Shown piece after piece: positions 43,869-56,800 of a stretch of DNA of 64,000 nt (position 1 is its first letter; every line of letters begins with the position of its first letter). The notes under the pieces were generated by a model. The model made no database searches, was not told the DNA's origin, and was given only the letters and a program-made list of their open reading frames with translations. The stretch is from Callipepla californica brunnescens (Eukaryota; Chordata; Aves; Galliformes; Odontophoridae), in the NCBI GenBank assembly GCA_023055505.1, contig JALIRH010000140.1, positions 620,001 through 684,000 of the forward strand. Direction: 5' to 3'. The translations under genes were made by a program, and so were the position numbers.

Positions 43869-44760
43869 ACAATCTGGAGTATTTACACTCTTCCTTGATT
43901 TTAAAGAATAACTTTGAATTGAAAATATATATATACTATTGTCCTTCTACAAATTTCAAGACCTTCTTTCTCACTATCCTTAATAAAATAAATTTCTAAC
44001 AGCATATGTGGCATATTGTCTTGCAAGCTACGAAACTGTGACCTGATATGCAGAAATTCAGTCAGTAAAGAGAAAAAGAAACATAAAAATGCCTCAAAAC
44101 TGAACTTCTAGATCTAGAGCCACTAAGGGAGAGTCCAAAACCTCAGTCCCAGAACTTGCAAAGGGAAATGGAGGTTTGGCAGACCTCTGAGCTAAATGTT
44201 CCACACTGGTTAGTAGTAAAAAATTAATAATAATAATCCTATCTGAACAAAAGCATGTTATTTTCATTCAGCAAAAAAGTTATTGTGGAGGCTACTATTA
44301 AGTCCACAATCTTTATCATCACCTCTTGCTTGCTGAGCAGATCTTTCCTCATCAGTAGAAGTACACAGCTAAATAAAACACGCAAAATTAAACTGTCACT
44401 CAACTTCTATTGACAGAAGTCTAAAATTTGTATATGGACAAAGTATTAACAAAACCACACTTACAAATAGTTTGCTATGTTATATATATGTGCATACAGC
44501 CTTTGGTCCCTTCTAAAATGTTACCATCTTCCTCTCTTCACACTCACAATTTTCTTCCTCTCTCATAAACACAAATATTTTTATTCTCTTTTCAGACCCA
44601 ATGATAAACATATGTAAAAACTCTCAAGTCAGATGAGATTTCCTATGTCAGAGGAGCTATTCTTGAAGGAAGAAGTATCATGTTTTTTATAATTAGTTAC
44701 AGCTAGAAAGAGCACACAATTTGGATTAAAGTCATCTTTAAGTGTGTGAGAAATCACATT

Positions 44761-44764
<4 letters not shown>

Positions 44765-44794
<30 letters not shown>
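44765..44794. repeat. Homopolymer A30
   Basis: Thirty uninterrupted A residues, the longest homopolymer in the window. No retroposed sequence can be recognised immediately to its left, so it is not clearly a retroposon tail. Confidence 0.9.
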
Positions 44795-44796
<2 letters not shown>

Positions 44797-45618
44797 AACA
44801 TGAAGCTAAATGCAGGCTGGAAATGACTGTTCATCTCAGATGCAGAAGCATACCTCCTCAACCAACCCTTCTATGTGCTGTCTAGAGATAATGCTGTTTT
44901 GTCAATCCAATAAAAAGGTAAAGACATTCCTCAGCCAGTTGTGCTAGGTCCCAGGATGAATGACATATCAGCTACAGACCCATGGTCACTCACAAAAGAT
45001 GGAACAGAAGCTCTTACAGTATGGCTTGCAGAGAGACCATATAGCATATAACATGAAGGTGTTATTTAACTGAAAAAACAATTTAGAGAACTGGGAGAAA
45101 AGAAATTAGAATTTATGAAGCGGGCAGAAAAATCTTATGAACTCTTGTAGAACTTAAAGAAGACTAGTCACAAAAACCACTCCAGTACAGCAACTGCTCA
45201 TTTTATTCTCTAAGAGTTATGAATTTGGAGTTCTCAGAATCTGAAAAACTTAATAGGCTTCTCTCAAATTCCAGCACTGAGACATTATAGATGTGTATTC
45301 TGTAAAATAATAGCCTTACACTTGTAAATTTGCATTTTCATCCTTTGTCTGTTGGCACAATAAACTCCTCTTGCTTGCTGTAGTTGTCAAGTTCACATAT
45401 ATTCGTTTTATTCTATATACTTATAATACTTTACTGGCTCCACTGGCAACCAAAGTCAGTTTCCATATGAAATGGCATGAACTACTTTAATCTAAAGCTT
45501 CTACTTGAAACTTTTCCAAAATACATACATAAATAAATGTGCAACAGGTTAGATGAGAACAGAGATGTCATTCCGAGGAACAGCACAGTTGGAGTGGCTG
45601 GAATAGTTTCAAGTTGTT

Positions 45619-45651
45619 TAAAAAAATAAAAATAAATAAATAAAAATAAAA
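45619..45651. repeat. AAAT-rich simple repeat
   Basis: AAATA and AAAT units, imperfect. Confidence 0.85.
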
Positions 45652-45742
45652 GCCTGTTTTCATGATGAGGCACTACTTTTCATTTACAAATAAGTTCTGA
45701 CCCAGAAAATCTGCCACAAATGACAGACAGCATGTACAAATG

Positions 45743-46490
45743 ATGCTGTAAAAGTAACGTCTCCCATTTTACTATGTTGGCCCGCAACATCAGAGGCTGA
45801 TGACAGCGGTACAGCAGTAGAGACTGAAACTTCCCACAATACGCCATTTGTCCTGATTATGAAGTAGTAAAACTGCTTCTAACAGGTTCTTGGCAGTACC
45901 AGGGAAAGCATTCACAGGCAGACCAAGAATCACATGGAAAGAATGGAACTCACCCAGATGGTAAAGGAGCACTCTGGCTACACAACAGCCCTTCAAAGGA
46001 AGTAGCCTACATCCAAGGGACGCTCTTTCCCTACTAGCAGGCCTTCACATGAGCTCAGAGTGGCTACACCCTAGGCCCACCCCTTCTGGTCACACAGGAA
46101 GCACAAGTGCAAACAATTTGCCTGGGCTCCCTATGCCAGCCACACCCCTTCACCAGGTGCTCAATCACCAGTTCAAGACATGACCTAACAGTTCCCCTAC
46201 ACCATTAAATTTTTCTGCTGTGCAACAGGTGACATGGTAGTTTCTATGAAGGAAAGCTGAGTTGAATTTCTTCACGCAGAAGGAAATAAAACCCACTGAT
46301 GATTGCTGAACATTTATGGAGACCAAATAGTGAATGTGAGCACAGTGAGATTGTGCGTGGTGCATTTCAGGAGTGATAATGTTGAAAAAGTTGTGTTTTG
46401 TAGCTGAGAATTTTTTCTATCAAGTACTGTTGTGTCTGCTGTAGTTCCTGTGGAAAAAAGAATAGGAGGTGTTACTTTTAGGGCAACTTA
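45743..46490 (+). mobile_element. Galluhop-like mariner remnant, copy 2, split by an LTR
   Basis: The left end GCTGTAAAAGTAACGTCTCC and right end GTTACTTTTAGGGCAACTTA are decayed versions of the terminal inverted repeat of copies 1 and 3. The left arm (CCATTTTACTATGTTGGCCC, then CAGCAGTAGAGACTGAAACT) and right arm (GAACATTTATGGAGACCAAA, GTTTTGTAGCTGAGAATTTT) match copy 3. The inserted LTR at 45849..46201 interrupts it. After removing the insert about 390 bp of mariner sequence remain. It also lacks the DFY...LVHHW tail block kept by copies 1 and 3, so it carries its own further deletions. Dead and non-autonomous. Confidence 0.82.
45849..46201. mobile_element. Solo LTR, 353 bp, nested in mariner copy 2
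   Basis: The insert begins TGTCCTGATTATGAAG and ends GTTCCCCTACA, giving TG...CA ends. It is flanked by identical CCATT at 45844..45848 and 46202..46206, a 5-bp target-site duplication. The mariner sequence reads across the site when the insert and one CCATT are removed. There is no internal retroviral region, so it is a solo LTR left by recombination. Orientation is uncertain because both ends suit either strand. A related, shorter copy lies at 46566..46755. I cannot name the family. Confidence 0.78.
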
Positions 46491-46565
46491 AGTTGTCCTT
46501 GTAAGGGTAGGCAATAGCAGATATAGCTGCTTTAAACCAGTTTTAGATCACCCAAGAAAGGTAGA

Positions 46566-46755
46566 GGTCACAGTCTGATAATGAAGAAGGAACTGTTTTT
46601 CCCTTTCCAAAGATCAGAGCTAGCCAAACACCCCAAAGGAGGTGAACTCAGAGTAGAGATGAATGGCTTGCCCCTATGCTCCTATGGCTGACTACAACCC
46701 TTCACCAGATACTCAGTCACTGGTTCAGGGCATGACCTAACAGTTCCCGTATAAT
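46566..46755. mobile_element. Deleted relative of the nested LTR
   Basis: The last 70 bp (CCCTTCACCAGATACTCAGT, then GGCATGACCTAACAGTTCCC) closely match the right end of the 45849..46201 LTR, and the start (TCTGATAATGAAGAAGGAAC) matches its left end. The middle is roughly half as long, so this is an internally deleted or divergent copy in the same direction. It is separated from the other by only about 365 bp, most of it the remaining arm of mariner copy 2. No target-site duplication could be seen. Confidence 0.6.
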
Positions 46756-48019
46756 CCTAAATCAACATACTGAACTCTTTCTATTTCATATTACCAAAAA
46801 AATGAAAAAAGACATGCAAATTGAAATGTTAAAACATATTTAAAGCATTTTGTACGAAAGTAATGTTGTGATCACAGGTATGGATTGGAAAGTTTAACTG
46901 ATCTGTATGAATATAGGCATCACAGCAAATATTTCTACTCTGAAACTCAGCTGCATTTCATGATACTATCCATTTATTTTCAACATTTTAGAGCCACAGA
47001 TTCAAAAGCATTTGAGTAGCGCTGGTTTCAGGGCTCTCTACTTATGCCTGTTCACATCAATAGTAATTTCATCATAATAAATTAATTCAGATACATTTCA
47101 AATATAACCTAAGGGGAAAAAAAATCTTTTATCAAATCAGTATTTCAAGTCAGCTCCCAAGGCAACTTCACAAATGCTTTTAACAGTGCAATGAAGGGAT
47201 GGGGAAGGAGAAGCTGAGTGCCCCCACCAGAAGAAAGGAATCATCCTAGAGTATCTTTGAATCTCATCTCTACATCTGGGCACAAATAAAAAAAAAAAAA
47301 AAAAAAGCAAAACTGTCTATGGAAGAAGACAAAATTCTCCCAAACTCTTACACTTGATAATATGACTTCTTTTCATTACTAGCTTCACACAGTTTTTACA
47401 GGAGAATGGACAGACTTTAAGCATTTAAATCAATAGTGTAATCATATTTTCAGCTTTCTTGAGGTTTCAGCATGGTTAATGGGATATGATAGAACAAAAC
47501 TTGCCTCGTTAGACCTATTCTGTAGTCCATTTCCGACTATTATGCAATTCTCCTTATGTATTACGTTGCATCTCACTGAAGCAGTGACCTCAAATGTTCT
47601 ATATGAAAGGTATTATGGTTACTTTGTGATCACAATAAAATTATCTGTTTCAACTTTGTTCTCAAGATAACCATTTGATAAATGGAAGCAATGTTGTAGT
47701 CTGAAGTGTCCTTGATTTGCTTTCTCAAAATATAATACTAATTAGCAGCAAATTAATAACATTATAGTACTTCTACTTGATAGTTACTAGTAGCCATTTG
47801 AAGCAATTATTAAATGAAAGCTGATGTATTTGTTTAACAAAGTGTATAGTGCGCAATCAGCTGACTGCATGGATGAATAAAAATTGCCTATGCTACAAAA
47901 CAGGGCTATGCATAGTATTGTAGGCCTATATATATATTTAAACACCTACTACAGAACTGGAGTTGGTAATATCTACTACTTATTTCTAAATGGGAGAAGA
48001 TAATTTTCATCATCTGACG
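46756..48019. other. Unique AT-rich intronic sequence
   Basis: No gene or family repeat recognised. A19 is at 47288..47306. Confidence 0.6.
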
Positions 48020-48362
48020 TGACCTGATAGTGTGGCCTTCCAGTAAAGGGGAGCTACAAGAAAGGACAGACTCTTTATCAGGGTCTCTGGCGACAGAACA
48101 AGGGGAAATAGTTTCCAGCTTAAAGAGGGTAAATTTAGGTTAGATATAAGGAAAAAGTCTTTTACAGTGGAGGTGGCGAGGCACTGGAACAGGTTGCCCA
48201 GAGATGTGGTTGATGTCATTTCCCTGGAGACTTTCAAGGTCAGGCTGGATCAGGCCCTGGGCAACCTGATCTGGCTGTGGTGTCCCTGTTCATTGCAGAG
48301 GAGTAGGACTAGATGACCTTTAAAGGTCACTTCCAACTTAAGCACTCTATGATTCTATGATC
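48020..48362 (+). mobile_element. CR1 LINE 3' fragment
   Basis: The plus strand reads TGTGGCCTTCCAGTAAAGGG, CACTGGAACAGGTTGCCCAG, GGAGACTTTCAAGGTCAGGC, AGTAGGACTAGATGACCTTT and ends CTCTATGATTCTATGATCT with the CR1 terminal repeat. About 340 bp of the 3' end remain, 5'-truncated, antisense to CSMD1. Confidence 0.95.
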
Positions 48363-50805
48363 TTATTATTCAGCACATGAAAAGGGTCAGCATCTATAAT
48401 AATCTATAATATATTCAGCATAATTGTATTCACATCTAGCTTACCTAACAAGCGCTTCAACCTATGCTTAAATGTGCTGTTTGCTGTGTGTATCAGGTAC
48501 ACAAAAGTTTTATCTACATCAGAACAAATACTGCTTTGGTACACACATTTACAGAACAACATTATTAAAAACAAAGAAATTAATGCTGAAGTAGTAACTG
48601 GTACTGTTTGGTTTCTTTTTTGTTTTTTTTTTTTGCTAAGGAAAATTCAAGAGCGTCAAAGCACAAAATTGACAGAAGTTGAAACTGTCCCATGGTGTTT
48701 TATTCATTTTAATAACATGTTATTAATGGTTATTTGGTAACACTATTGCCCATGAAATCATTCCAAACAGCTTGAAACATCTACTGCAATACAACTTTAA
48801 AAGACTGTCTTGCAGATGCTTACAATTCTTTTCTGCTGTTAGACCATTACTATACAGAAACACATTCCTGAACAAATCCATTAGATATATCCAATTTTCA
48901 TCTGCTTGTCAGGCTTTTATTGTGGCTTTTTTTATTACATTTAGTACAATGATAACAGTAGATACCACATGCCATGCTTTAAAAACTGAGAATTTAATTT
49001 GTTAAGCTTTGCAAACCACTATTTCCAATCTTAGCAAAATAAAATGAAATAGCATAAAATTTACAAGACTGAATTCTATCCAGAGCTGCTTAGACAACTT
49101 GGATAAACCAGTCCGCATTTTGGAAAGTTATATGTCCATAAAATCATTATCATAGGCAATGGACCTGGATGTTGCATGATACATCTAAGTGTAAATGACC
49201 AGATGTTGACATGCATTGTAGATACTTGGAAAAAACAAACAAGCTTTTAATACTGGAGAGAATCTAATTCTTTTCTTAGTACTCCCTTCCCAGCAAAAAC
49301 TAATTTTGTTTCCTTTTAACCAGAGCTCTCTTCTTCAAAACTTATGATAAGAAGTAATTTGCTTGCTTTGTTCATACTCTTCAAATTGCTTTCACATCCA
49401 CCTCCTGTCCTAATCTTTTGGTACTGGAAGACTAACCCCATTCTTGACCCAGTGTAAGCTGTGTAAAGGATATTGGGCACTAGTGGAAAGATCAGCATAT
49501 TCTGAAAACAAACAAACAAAACACACATCCGGGTTCTGAGGGTTTTCTGCCACAGATGAGGTTTGCTTTAGTTCATTAATGAAAGTAATCAACTAATTAT
49601 CACAGACTGACAGTTCAGTGCTAGTCTTGCTCAGAAACACTATGATTTCTCAGTTACATATCTTAAAAAAAAAAGAGAAAAAAAAAAAAGAAATAAAGAA
49701 AATAAAATCCAGTTTAAAAGCCATGGATTTTAAAGCTAACATTCACGAGCCTAATCAGTCAAGCGAATGTTTTAGAATAAGAAACAACACCGAAGCCATG
49801 GAAATTTGAATAGTCACTCACATGGTAACTCCCACCTTGCTAGCAAATGCAGCTTAAAGCATTGAGTTCCTCCCCCACAATGTTCTTTAGACCTGAATTG
49901 TTAAATTGATTTAGCCACCACCTGATATATACATTTGTCAAGTCTTAACTGAAGAATGCCATTACTATAACCTAAGCATAGACACAGATGATAGCTCTGT
50001 TCTACTTTTTTTTTTTTTTCCTACAAACAAAAATAAACTAACGAACAAAAAAATCCCCCCCAATCCTAACAAAACACCCAAGCCCACCCAAACACACAAT
50101 GCTTCACTGAAAAAGGAAAAACAGGAACGGTACAGACAGAAACTACATAAGGGTTAAATTTTTGAAAAAGAATCAAGGAGAGACGATGAAACAGAAGTAT
50201 TTGACCTTTTGGATTGTTACAAGGCAGGCATTCCAGGAAAAGAACTGCTCTCCCTTTCTTCGTTCCCGTACTACTTCCCTACCAGGCCACCCTCAGGTAT
50301 CCTCAGTCTGACTAGTACAACAATTCTGACAAAGAAAATGTCGGCACCAATCATAATCAAAAGAGAACTAGCTTTGTAAACCATGGCTGTGCTTCACTGT
50401 AGCTTAAATGGAAATTGTCTGCAAATCTGTAAAGTGTTATGAACCACTGATGTCCAAAAATAGATCCAATGAAGCAACTTAATGTAAAATCTACAACGTT
50501 GAATTGGATAACTACTTTAAAAAAATCCTAACTACAATGCCCACAAGGTTGCAGGTGATTAAATTTTCATCACATCTCTTTGCCTGACACCAAAAGGTTT
50601 ATTAGCTTATTCCCTTAGGATCAGTCACCTTCACTCAAGACAGCATCCCGAGCTCTGGCTTTTTGAAATTTACTAACTAAACAACACTGTTGGACCAGAG
50701 TTGCCTACTCTGAACATGCTTCCCACACACTGATAGCACTGAGCTCAGCACAAAGCACACTAATCACAGTCACTTAAATCTCTGTGCCATTGGGAGTTTG
50801 CATAA
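48363..50805. other. Unique AT-rich intronic sequence
   Basis: No gene or family repeat recognised. An A-rich purine tract with G interruptions is at 49664..49708, and A/C-rich low complexity at about 50022..50100. Confidence 0.6.
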
Positions 50806-50880
50806 TAACCTATTGGTTACAACGCTCAGACTGCGTAGGAGGCCTGGGTCCTATTCTTGCCTCCACTTGACAGAATTTAA
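50806..50880 (+). mobile_element. Ancient tRNA-derived SINE head (MIR-like relic)
   Basis: ATAACCTATTGGTTACAACG, CTCAGACTGCGTAGGAGGCC and TGGGTCCTATTCTTGCCTCC follow the layout of a tRNA-derived SINE head. TTGGTTA corresponds to the D-arm/A-box end. GCTCAGACTGCG corresponds to the anticodon arm. CCTGGGTCCTATTC corresponds to the T-arm B-box GGTTCRANNCC with three or so changes. The text strongly resembles ancient amniote SINEs of the MIR/CORE type known from reptiles. Just to the left, CACTTAAATCTCTGTGCC (about 50771..50788) resembles another internal MIR stretch, which may be coincidence. No intact tRNA fold is claimed. Confidence 0.5.
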
Positions 50881-53800
50881 ATTCATTTATTTCATTCTGC
50901 AGCCACTATCCTCAGAAACAGCATTTCCAGCCTTGCTGAAAAAAAGACGATTGCTCACCCACCTCAGCCTGTGAAGCCAGAAATCCAAGCAAGCCACAGA
51001 GAACCTTGTCCTGCAGCCACTGGAAACCTGAGACTCAACTTGAACATTTTGCCAAGAATGGAGAAGCTCAGATTTGTTTTTTCACTTTTGGAAATGTTTA
51101 ACGTTTACATGCTTTGATGAATACTGAGTAAAAATGAAAATAAATAAAAACATTTAAACAGAAGAACAGGTATTAATACATAAAGCCTGCCCCACCTTCA
51201 GGTTCTTCACCACAGTTTTTAATCTGCAGATGAATAATATCCTTGGAATAAAAGCATCACCTTATGGGTATATACACAGGTATATAACTTGTCATTCTGC
51301 ACTTCTCTTTCTACAGTGAACTACAACTTATGGCATCTTTGACCTAGAGTCCTATAACAAACCAGAAACAAGAATCAATTTTTTTTACAGACAATATAAA
51401 ATCTAATCATTTTAATGGCCATTGAAGTTTTATGTTTTTTGATTTTTCAATTATTTTTTGCTTTATAAGGTACCTCAGGTGATTTTATATATATATATGG
51501 CCATGAAGACTAGGAAAAGAATGGGAATGGGGAAAATTCTGTAATTAGCAAATATTGTGGTTTTTCCATTACCAAGGAAAAGAAATAATTTGTCAATGCA
51601 ACATTACAAAGAGAACAGTATGAAAAATCTTCATTTCATGCAGTTCATAAATGCATTTAATGAGCTCCACCACAGATCTTATGACTAATATGTTAAGTAT
51701 CTTTCAGGTGACCTTGATTTAACTGTATAATTCACTATTATTCGTAAGTTACCATAAAGCAATATTCTTGATGAGTCAGAAATTTCCTATAATAAATTCT
51801 AGGGTAAAATGTGGATCTGTAAATATTGAATCACTATTTATATGCAGGTTTATTCCAGATCTGCAGCTTGTGAATAGTTATCTCATAAAATCTTCAACTT
51901 TTAAGTCATGGATTGATGTGTCTTTTTATAGTATCTTACTTTCTACAAGAGTAGAAATACCAAGAGTTCCATAAAATTAGGTGCTTTGCTCCTGTTTAGT
52001 ACATTCTCTGAGTCAAAACAGTGCAGAAATTACTGTCCCTCTACCAGTGAATAAATGCTGCTTTAATGGAGACAAAGAATGAAAAAGTCCAATTTCTGAT
52101 TTCTTATATCTTGACAGAACCAGAATATTGAAAACACAGCAAATTATTAAGAGTATTTTTAAATGGCAGTGAGAGGGTAGAGTTTTTTCTATCTCACTTT
52201 TTTTTTTTTTGCTGTCATTATTTTTTACTAAGTTCTTAATTTCAATGTGCACTTTTTCACATTTCTGAAACAATTTTACCACAGTTGTGTTCGTATTCAC
52301 AGCTGTCTAATTCTGTAGCTAAACAGCAACATGAAATTTGCTAAACTCAGACAAGTGGACATTTCAGGTCATTCCTTATATTATTTCTTCTGCACTTAGG
52401 TTTAAGAGAAAACTTCCAATGGAATTTATTCAAAATACTGTTGTTCTTTTTACCTCCTCTGAAAAGTTACATCAGGAAATATAGGTAATATGTAAGGAAG
52501 TCTTTTGTATTCCCAGTGAGGGAGGTTATCTGTGTAGGATTTCAGCCTCACACATGACAGAAGCTAAGTTGTCAGATGAAATTTAGAAATACGATACAGT
52601 GTGTGGTATAAGATTGACCAAAGAACAAGTTTCATTGCCAGGTGTTTCTACTTCTTAGCTGAAGTGATTATCAAATATTATGTTATCCATTCCTTAGGAT
52701 ACACATTATACCACTAGAGTTTCTTGTCTGGAACTCAAGGCATGTCCAAAATGTGTGAATATATTTTTTATTTCAAGCATCCAAATGAACCTATTACACT
52801 TCCCTCTTTCAAGTGGAAGAAAACGATAAAGGCCTCTCTCCAAGTTAAGGATTTGATGAATTTTCCAGTGAATCCTGGGGAAAAATTCAAATACGAGTAC
52901 CCCATGAGGAAAAAAATAAGTGCCAGTATCTGATGTGCTGTAGAAAACTTCATTTAGGACTATGGAACTGCATTAGATACAGAGATGCACAATAATGACT
53001 TCTGCTTTCTTACATAGTTTCTAAAATTATTCCTCACGTATCTAGGGATATGCTTTTCACATTTACTCTTTTAGAAGCAAGTGGTTTATTTTGTTTGAAA
53101 TAAGAATGCAGTTACGTATTTAGTGATGACTCTTTATATTTAAGACAAAATTTGTGGTATTTCTCTGAGGTAGTGCCAGATGGTTATTAATCTTTATTAA
53201 ACATGCATTGAGTTATTAACTGTAATAAATGTTTTCCCTAATTTCCGAAGCCATTTTACCTTATGTCCTTAAATTACTTAGCAGTATTGTTCACAAGCTG
53301 CATTTTCTTGGTTTTATCATGCAGTTATTTACATGAGTTTCTAGAAAATAAAAATTTAAAACATAAATAAATCCCCCGAATAAAGAAGTATAAAAAAAAA
53401 ATGGTAAGAGGATAAGAAATATCAAAGCAGGCCTAACAGAAAGTTCCTCTGCTTATACCCTTTCTTCTTTTATAATAGTCAAGATTTCATCTTGCATTTT
53501 TCATGACATCATATCTGCAGGGAGCATTCTGCCATTAGCATGTAGCCCCTCTTATGCCAAGGACCAGGAAATGTGCTTTTGCTGCCCTTGTCAGCCTAGT
53601 TACATCTTTTTCAAAACCCGTAGCCTTCAGGCAGCAAACACACGTCGCTCAAAGCTGTTCAACAGAGAGAAAGGGAGAGAAAAATAAGACAGAAGCTAAG
53701 AGAAAGAAACGGTGTCTACTCCTGTTCTCAATATGCTTCATGGTGCCTTTCTACGCTCTTAGAAAAGAGTATGTGAAACCAAAAGCCATCAACCATATGC

Positions 53801-56800
53801 CAAGAGCTAGCATAAGAGTTACCAGCGTATCTATTAGAAGTACCAGTGCCCCAAACATAACAGATTCCTGGACACCAGCACCAAACGACGCTGTGCTGAG
53901 TGATAGATCTTATTCTGCTTCTTTTCCCCTGTCTCAGCAGTGCTACAGGAGGTGATGTTTTCTGCAATGTCAGTGCAATGCTAATCATCATCCCACTAAA
54001 TTTCAATTGATTTTTAATGGAGAAAGCTGTGGGGTCTCAGTTGCTGGCACTGTAGAAACTTCATCTCGACAGGTTATAGAGAGCCAAGGGGAAAAACAGC
54101 AATGTGACCAAAAGAATGTGACATTAGATGATTGGAAGCAACACCACCCTCTCCCTGTACTAACAAAGCATTCTCTTTAAAAGACTTGAAAATGCTTTAG
54201 AAGGTGAATTGTATGTATGAATTAAAAGTCTTTTCATTTATTTACTATCTCAGATCATTAATGGTTATCTTATCTATCAAATTCTAGGCTTACATTTTCT
54301 TTCAAGAAATCAAAGTAAACAAAAGCATTCAACTATTAAAAAAAATAATTTTAAAAGTAGGATAGAAAATTCTCCTCAGCTTCAGTTACCCTAAAGATGG
54401 TTGATAAAGCAGTACTGCCAGAATCTTACTGAGAATATTTACTATATTCTTTCACACATCATTATTCGGGGGAAATATTTGCCATTATTCTAGATTTTAG
54501 ATCCATTTTTCCAGTGAGTAGAAAATCATATCAGACTAATTTATGTCAGATAAGTCTTCCCACGTCTGCTAAACACAGACCGTCCACATGCAACTCAATG
54601 ATAAGGACAGGAAAACTGTTCCTACTGTCAGTAGGACATGATTTTTGGTTAAATAGGGAATTAGTCTGAATCCGTAAGAGATATGTGTACAGTCTTAAGA
54701 ATCATGTGGCAAGAACATAAGTAATGTTATGCATATTTTCAACTTAGTAATATGAATTCTGCAGATTTTCCTGTGTTTCCAAGTTATTAAATAAATTCTG
54801 CTGATACAGACTGCCGATACAGAAAATAATTATGAAGAAGTCCTCTTGTTCCTGAGTAAACAGCTTAAGGAATGTATGAATTCATTCTCTTGTGAAGAGG
54901 TTTTGCCGCAGTGCCTCACAGTTTTAGCATTAGATCTTTTCAGTTTCCTAAGTCTTGCTCAGGAAGCATGAAAATAAGAAATTTCATTATTATAGATGAT
55001 CTTCTGCCATCTTTGAAAAGATACACCATAAGTCTTCCCTTTGGCTCATTGTATCACATTCAAGATTTCTATCTCTCTATCCCTTTAATGAAGATAGCTA
55101 CTTAATAAAATTGGGAAAATTAACAAATTTTTTCTGGTATTTCTGTGAAACATTCAAACATTCTTTGCACTTTCAGGGTTGCTAGGGAACTATAATATTT
55201 ATATCTGATAAGTCAGACCTATAAAGAGAATTCAGGAAAGATATTTTTCTAGAATGAAGCCTAAGGGAAAAAAGAAAAAGCAGTAGCTGCTTTCACATTT
55301 GCAACTTCACTTTCTCTTTTTTCCTTAAAATATAAAATATTTTTATCAGGACCATATTTTTCTTTTTCACAAACATATGTACTTTCAGGAAAAAAAAAAA
55401 AAAAAAGAATCCACCTAACAGGAGTTTATAAAAACCAGGAAGGAGGGTAAGAGCACCAAGATCAATTACTGATTGTATATTTTGTGCTCTCAGGAAGGAA
55501 ACAAAAAAAACAAACACAAAAAACCTGCCCTGGGAGAGATGCTAAACTCCAGGCTTCCAAGCATAAGCAGAGAGGTATGCCCCCTGTGTAAGAAAAGGAT
55601 GGTACGTAGCGTGCTTCATGTTTCTCCACATTCTTCACTCTTACAGCCTAGCTGAGGGAGCTCCTGGCTGAGCACACTGATTGCACCCTGTTGGGGATGC
55701 ACATTTCCAACCCTGTGTCACATCCCTACCCTTCCAGCACTCATGTCTGGGTGCCTGGCGTGGGCTGCTAACACAGGCAGCAAAAGGTTCCACTCCCACA
55801 CGTTCCCTCATGCCTTGGCTTTCCCTGGCACTGGAAGCCCCCCATCCCATGTATTATTTAACACTGGCTTATGTTTGAACCATTACAGAACAAGTGCTGA
55901 TAGAAGCACCTATTTTCATGTCACAAGGAGTTTAATTTCTAGAGTATGGGTTTCACTTCAGTGGCAGCTGATAGGAAGCTTCCTTCTATTTCAGCAGGGC
56001 TGTGTCAAGCAGAATGAATATAAGGATTGGAAACAGCCAACAGCAACCATCTCAGGAGATTAATATTGAAAGATTAACATGCTGACAATACCCTTCTATG
56101 CATAACAAAAAGCTGTGTATGCCACTAATGACAATTCCAGTGAATATGCACTGGTTTAAATAATTAATCCTGTGTCTCTTTTTTTGCTCTTTTGCCTCTC
56201 TGATACGAAACAATTTCTCCCATCAGTCGGTGTTACAACATCTCCGTGAATGACAAGTGACTTCCTACATGTGCTTTCTAATTCCGCTGCTGCAGTTACT
56301 CAGCTTTTGGTAAAATCTATGCTGCACTGTGTGGAGGATTTGTGAGGGGAAAATCACAGTGGAGGCGATTCAAGACACATGCTTTAGGTCTCAGGTCTCA
56401 AGTTGAAGCTGAATTCTCCTCCAAGTAAATATATTTTTATATCTAAACAGGTAGAGCCCTACTCGTCTGCATGAAGAGACTACTGACAACCGTATCCACT
56501 CCTGACATAATAGCTAGCAGAAGAGGCAATCCAAAAAAATACACACAGAAATAAGCATCCTCTCAAAACTATCCCCAGAATAACTTGACTAGTTTGAAGT
56601 AGTACAGACAACAGTCACACAGATTAAAATGCTGCAAAGGATTATGAATAGAAACACACAGTTAATCCACTGATTACTGACTCAGGAAAACGAAATTCTG
56701 TGCTAACCCATTGTTACGTACCTAAAAAATAGTTTCACTGCTTCTAATTATGCATAAGAAAAAACGATTTGTTCTAAGAACAGATCTTAAAGTGGTCCTA

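Larger units (their letters stand above)
35194..45742. other. Long unique AT-rich intronic stretch
   Basis: Ten kilobases with no recognised interspersed repeat or gene. CAAA-rich low complexity is at 43824..43868, A30 at 44765..44794 and AAAT-rich sequence at 45619..45651. A self-complementary CATTGACATCAATG lies at about 36623..36636. All open frames are short and featureless. Confidence 0.6.

Noticed and set aside
53554..53955. 133-codon plus-strand open frame
   Set aside because: Low-complexity serine- and lysine-rich peptide with no known motif. Opposite-strand frames are open too, as expected by chance in this patch.
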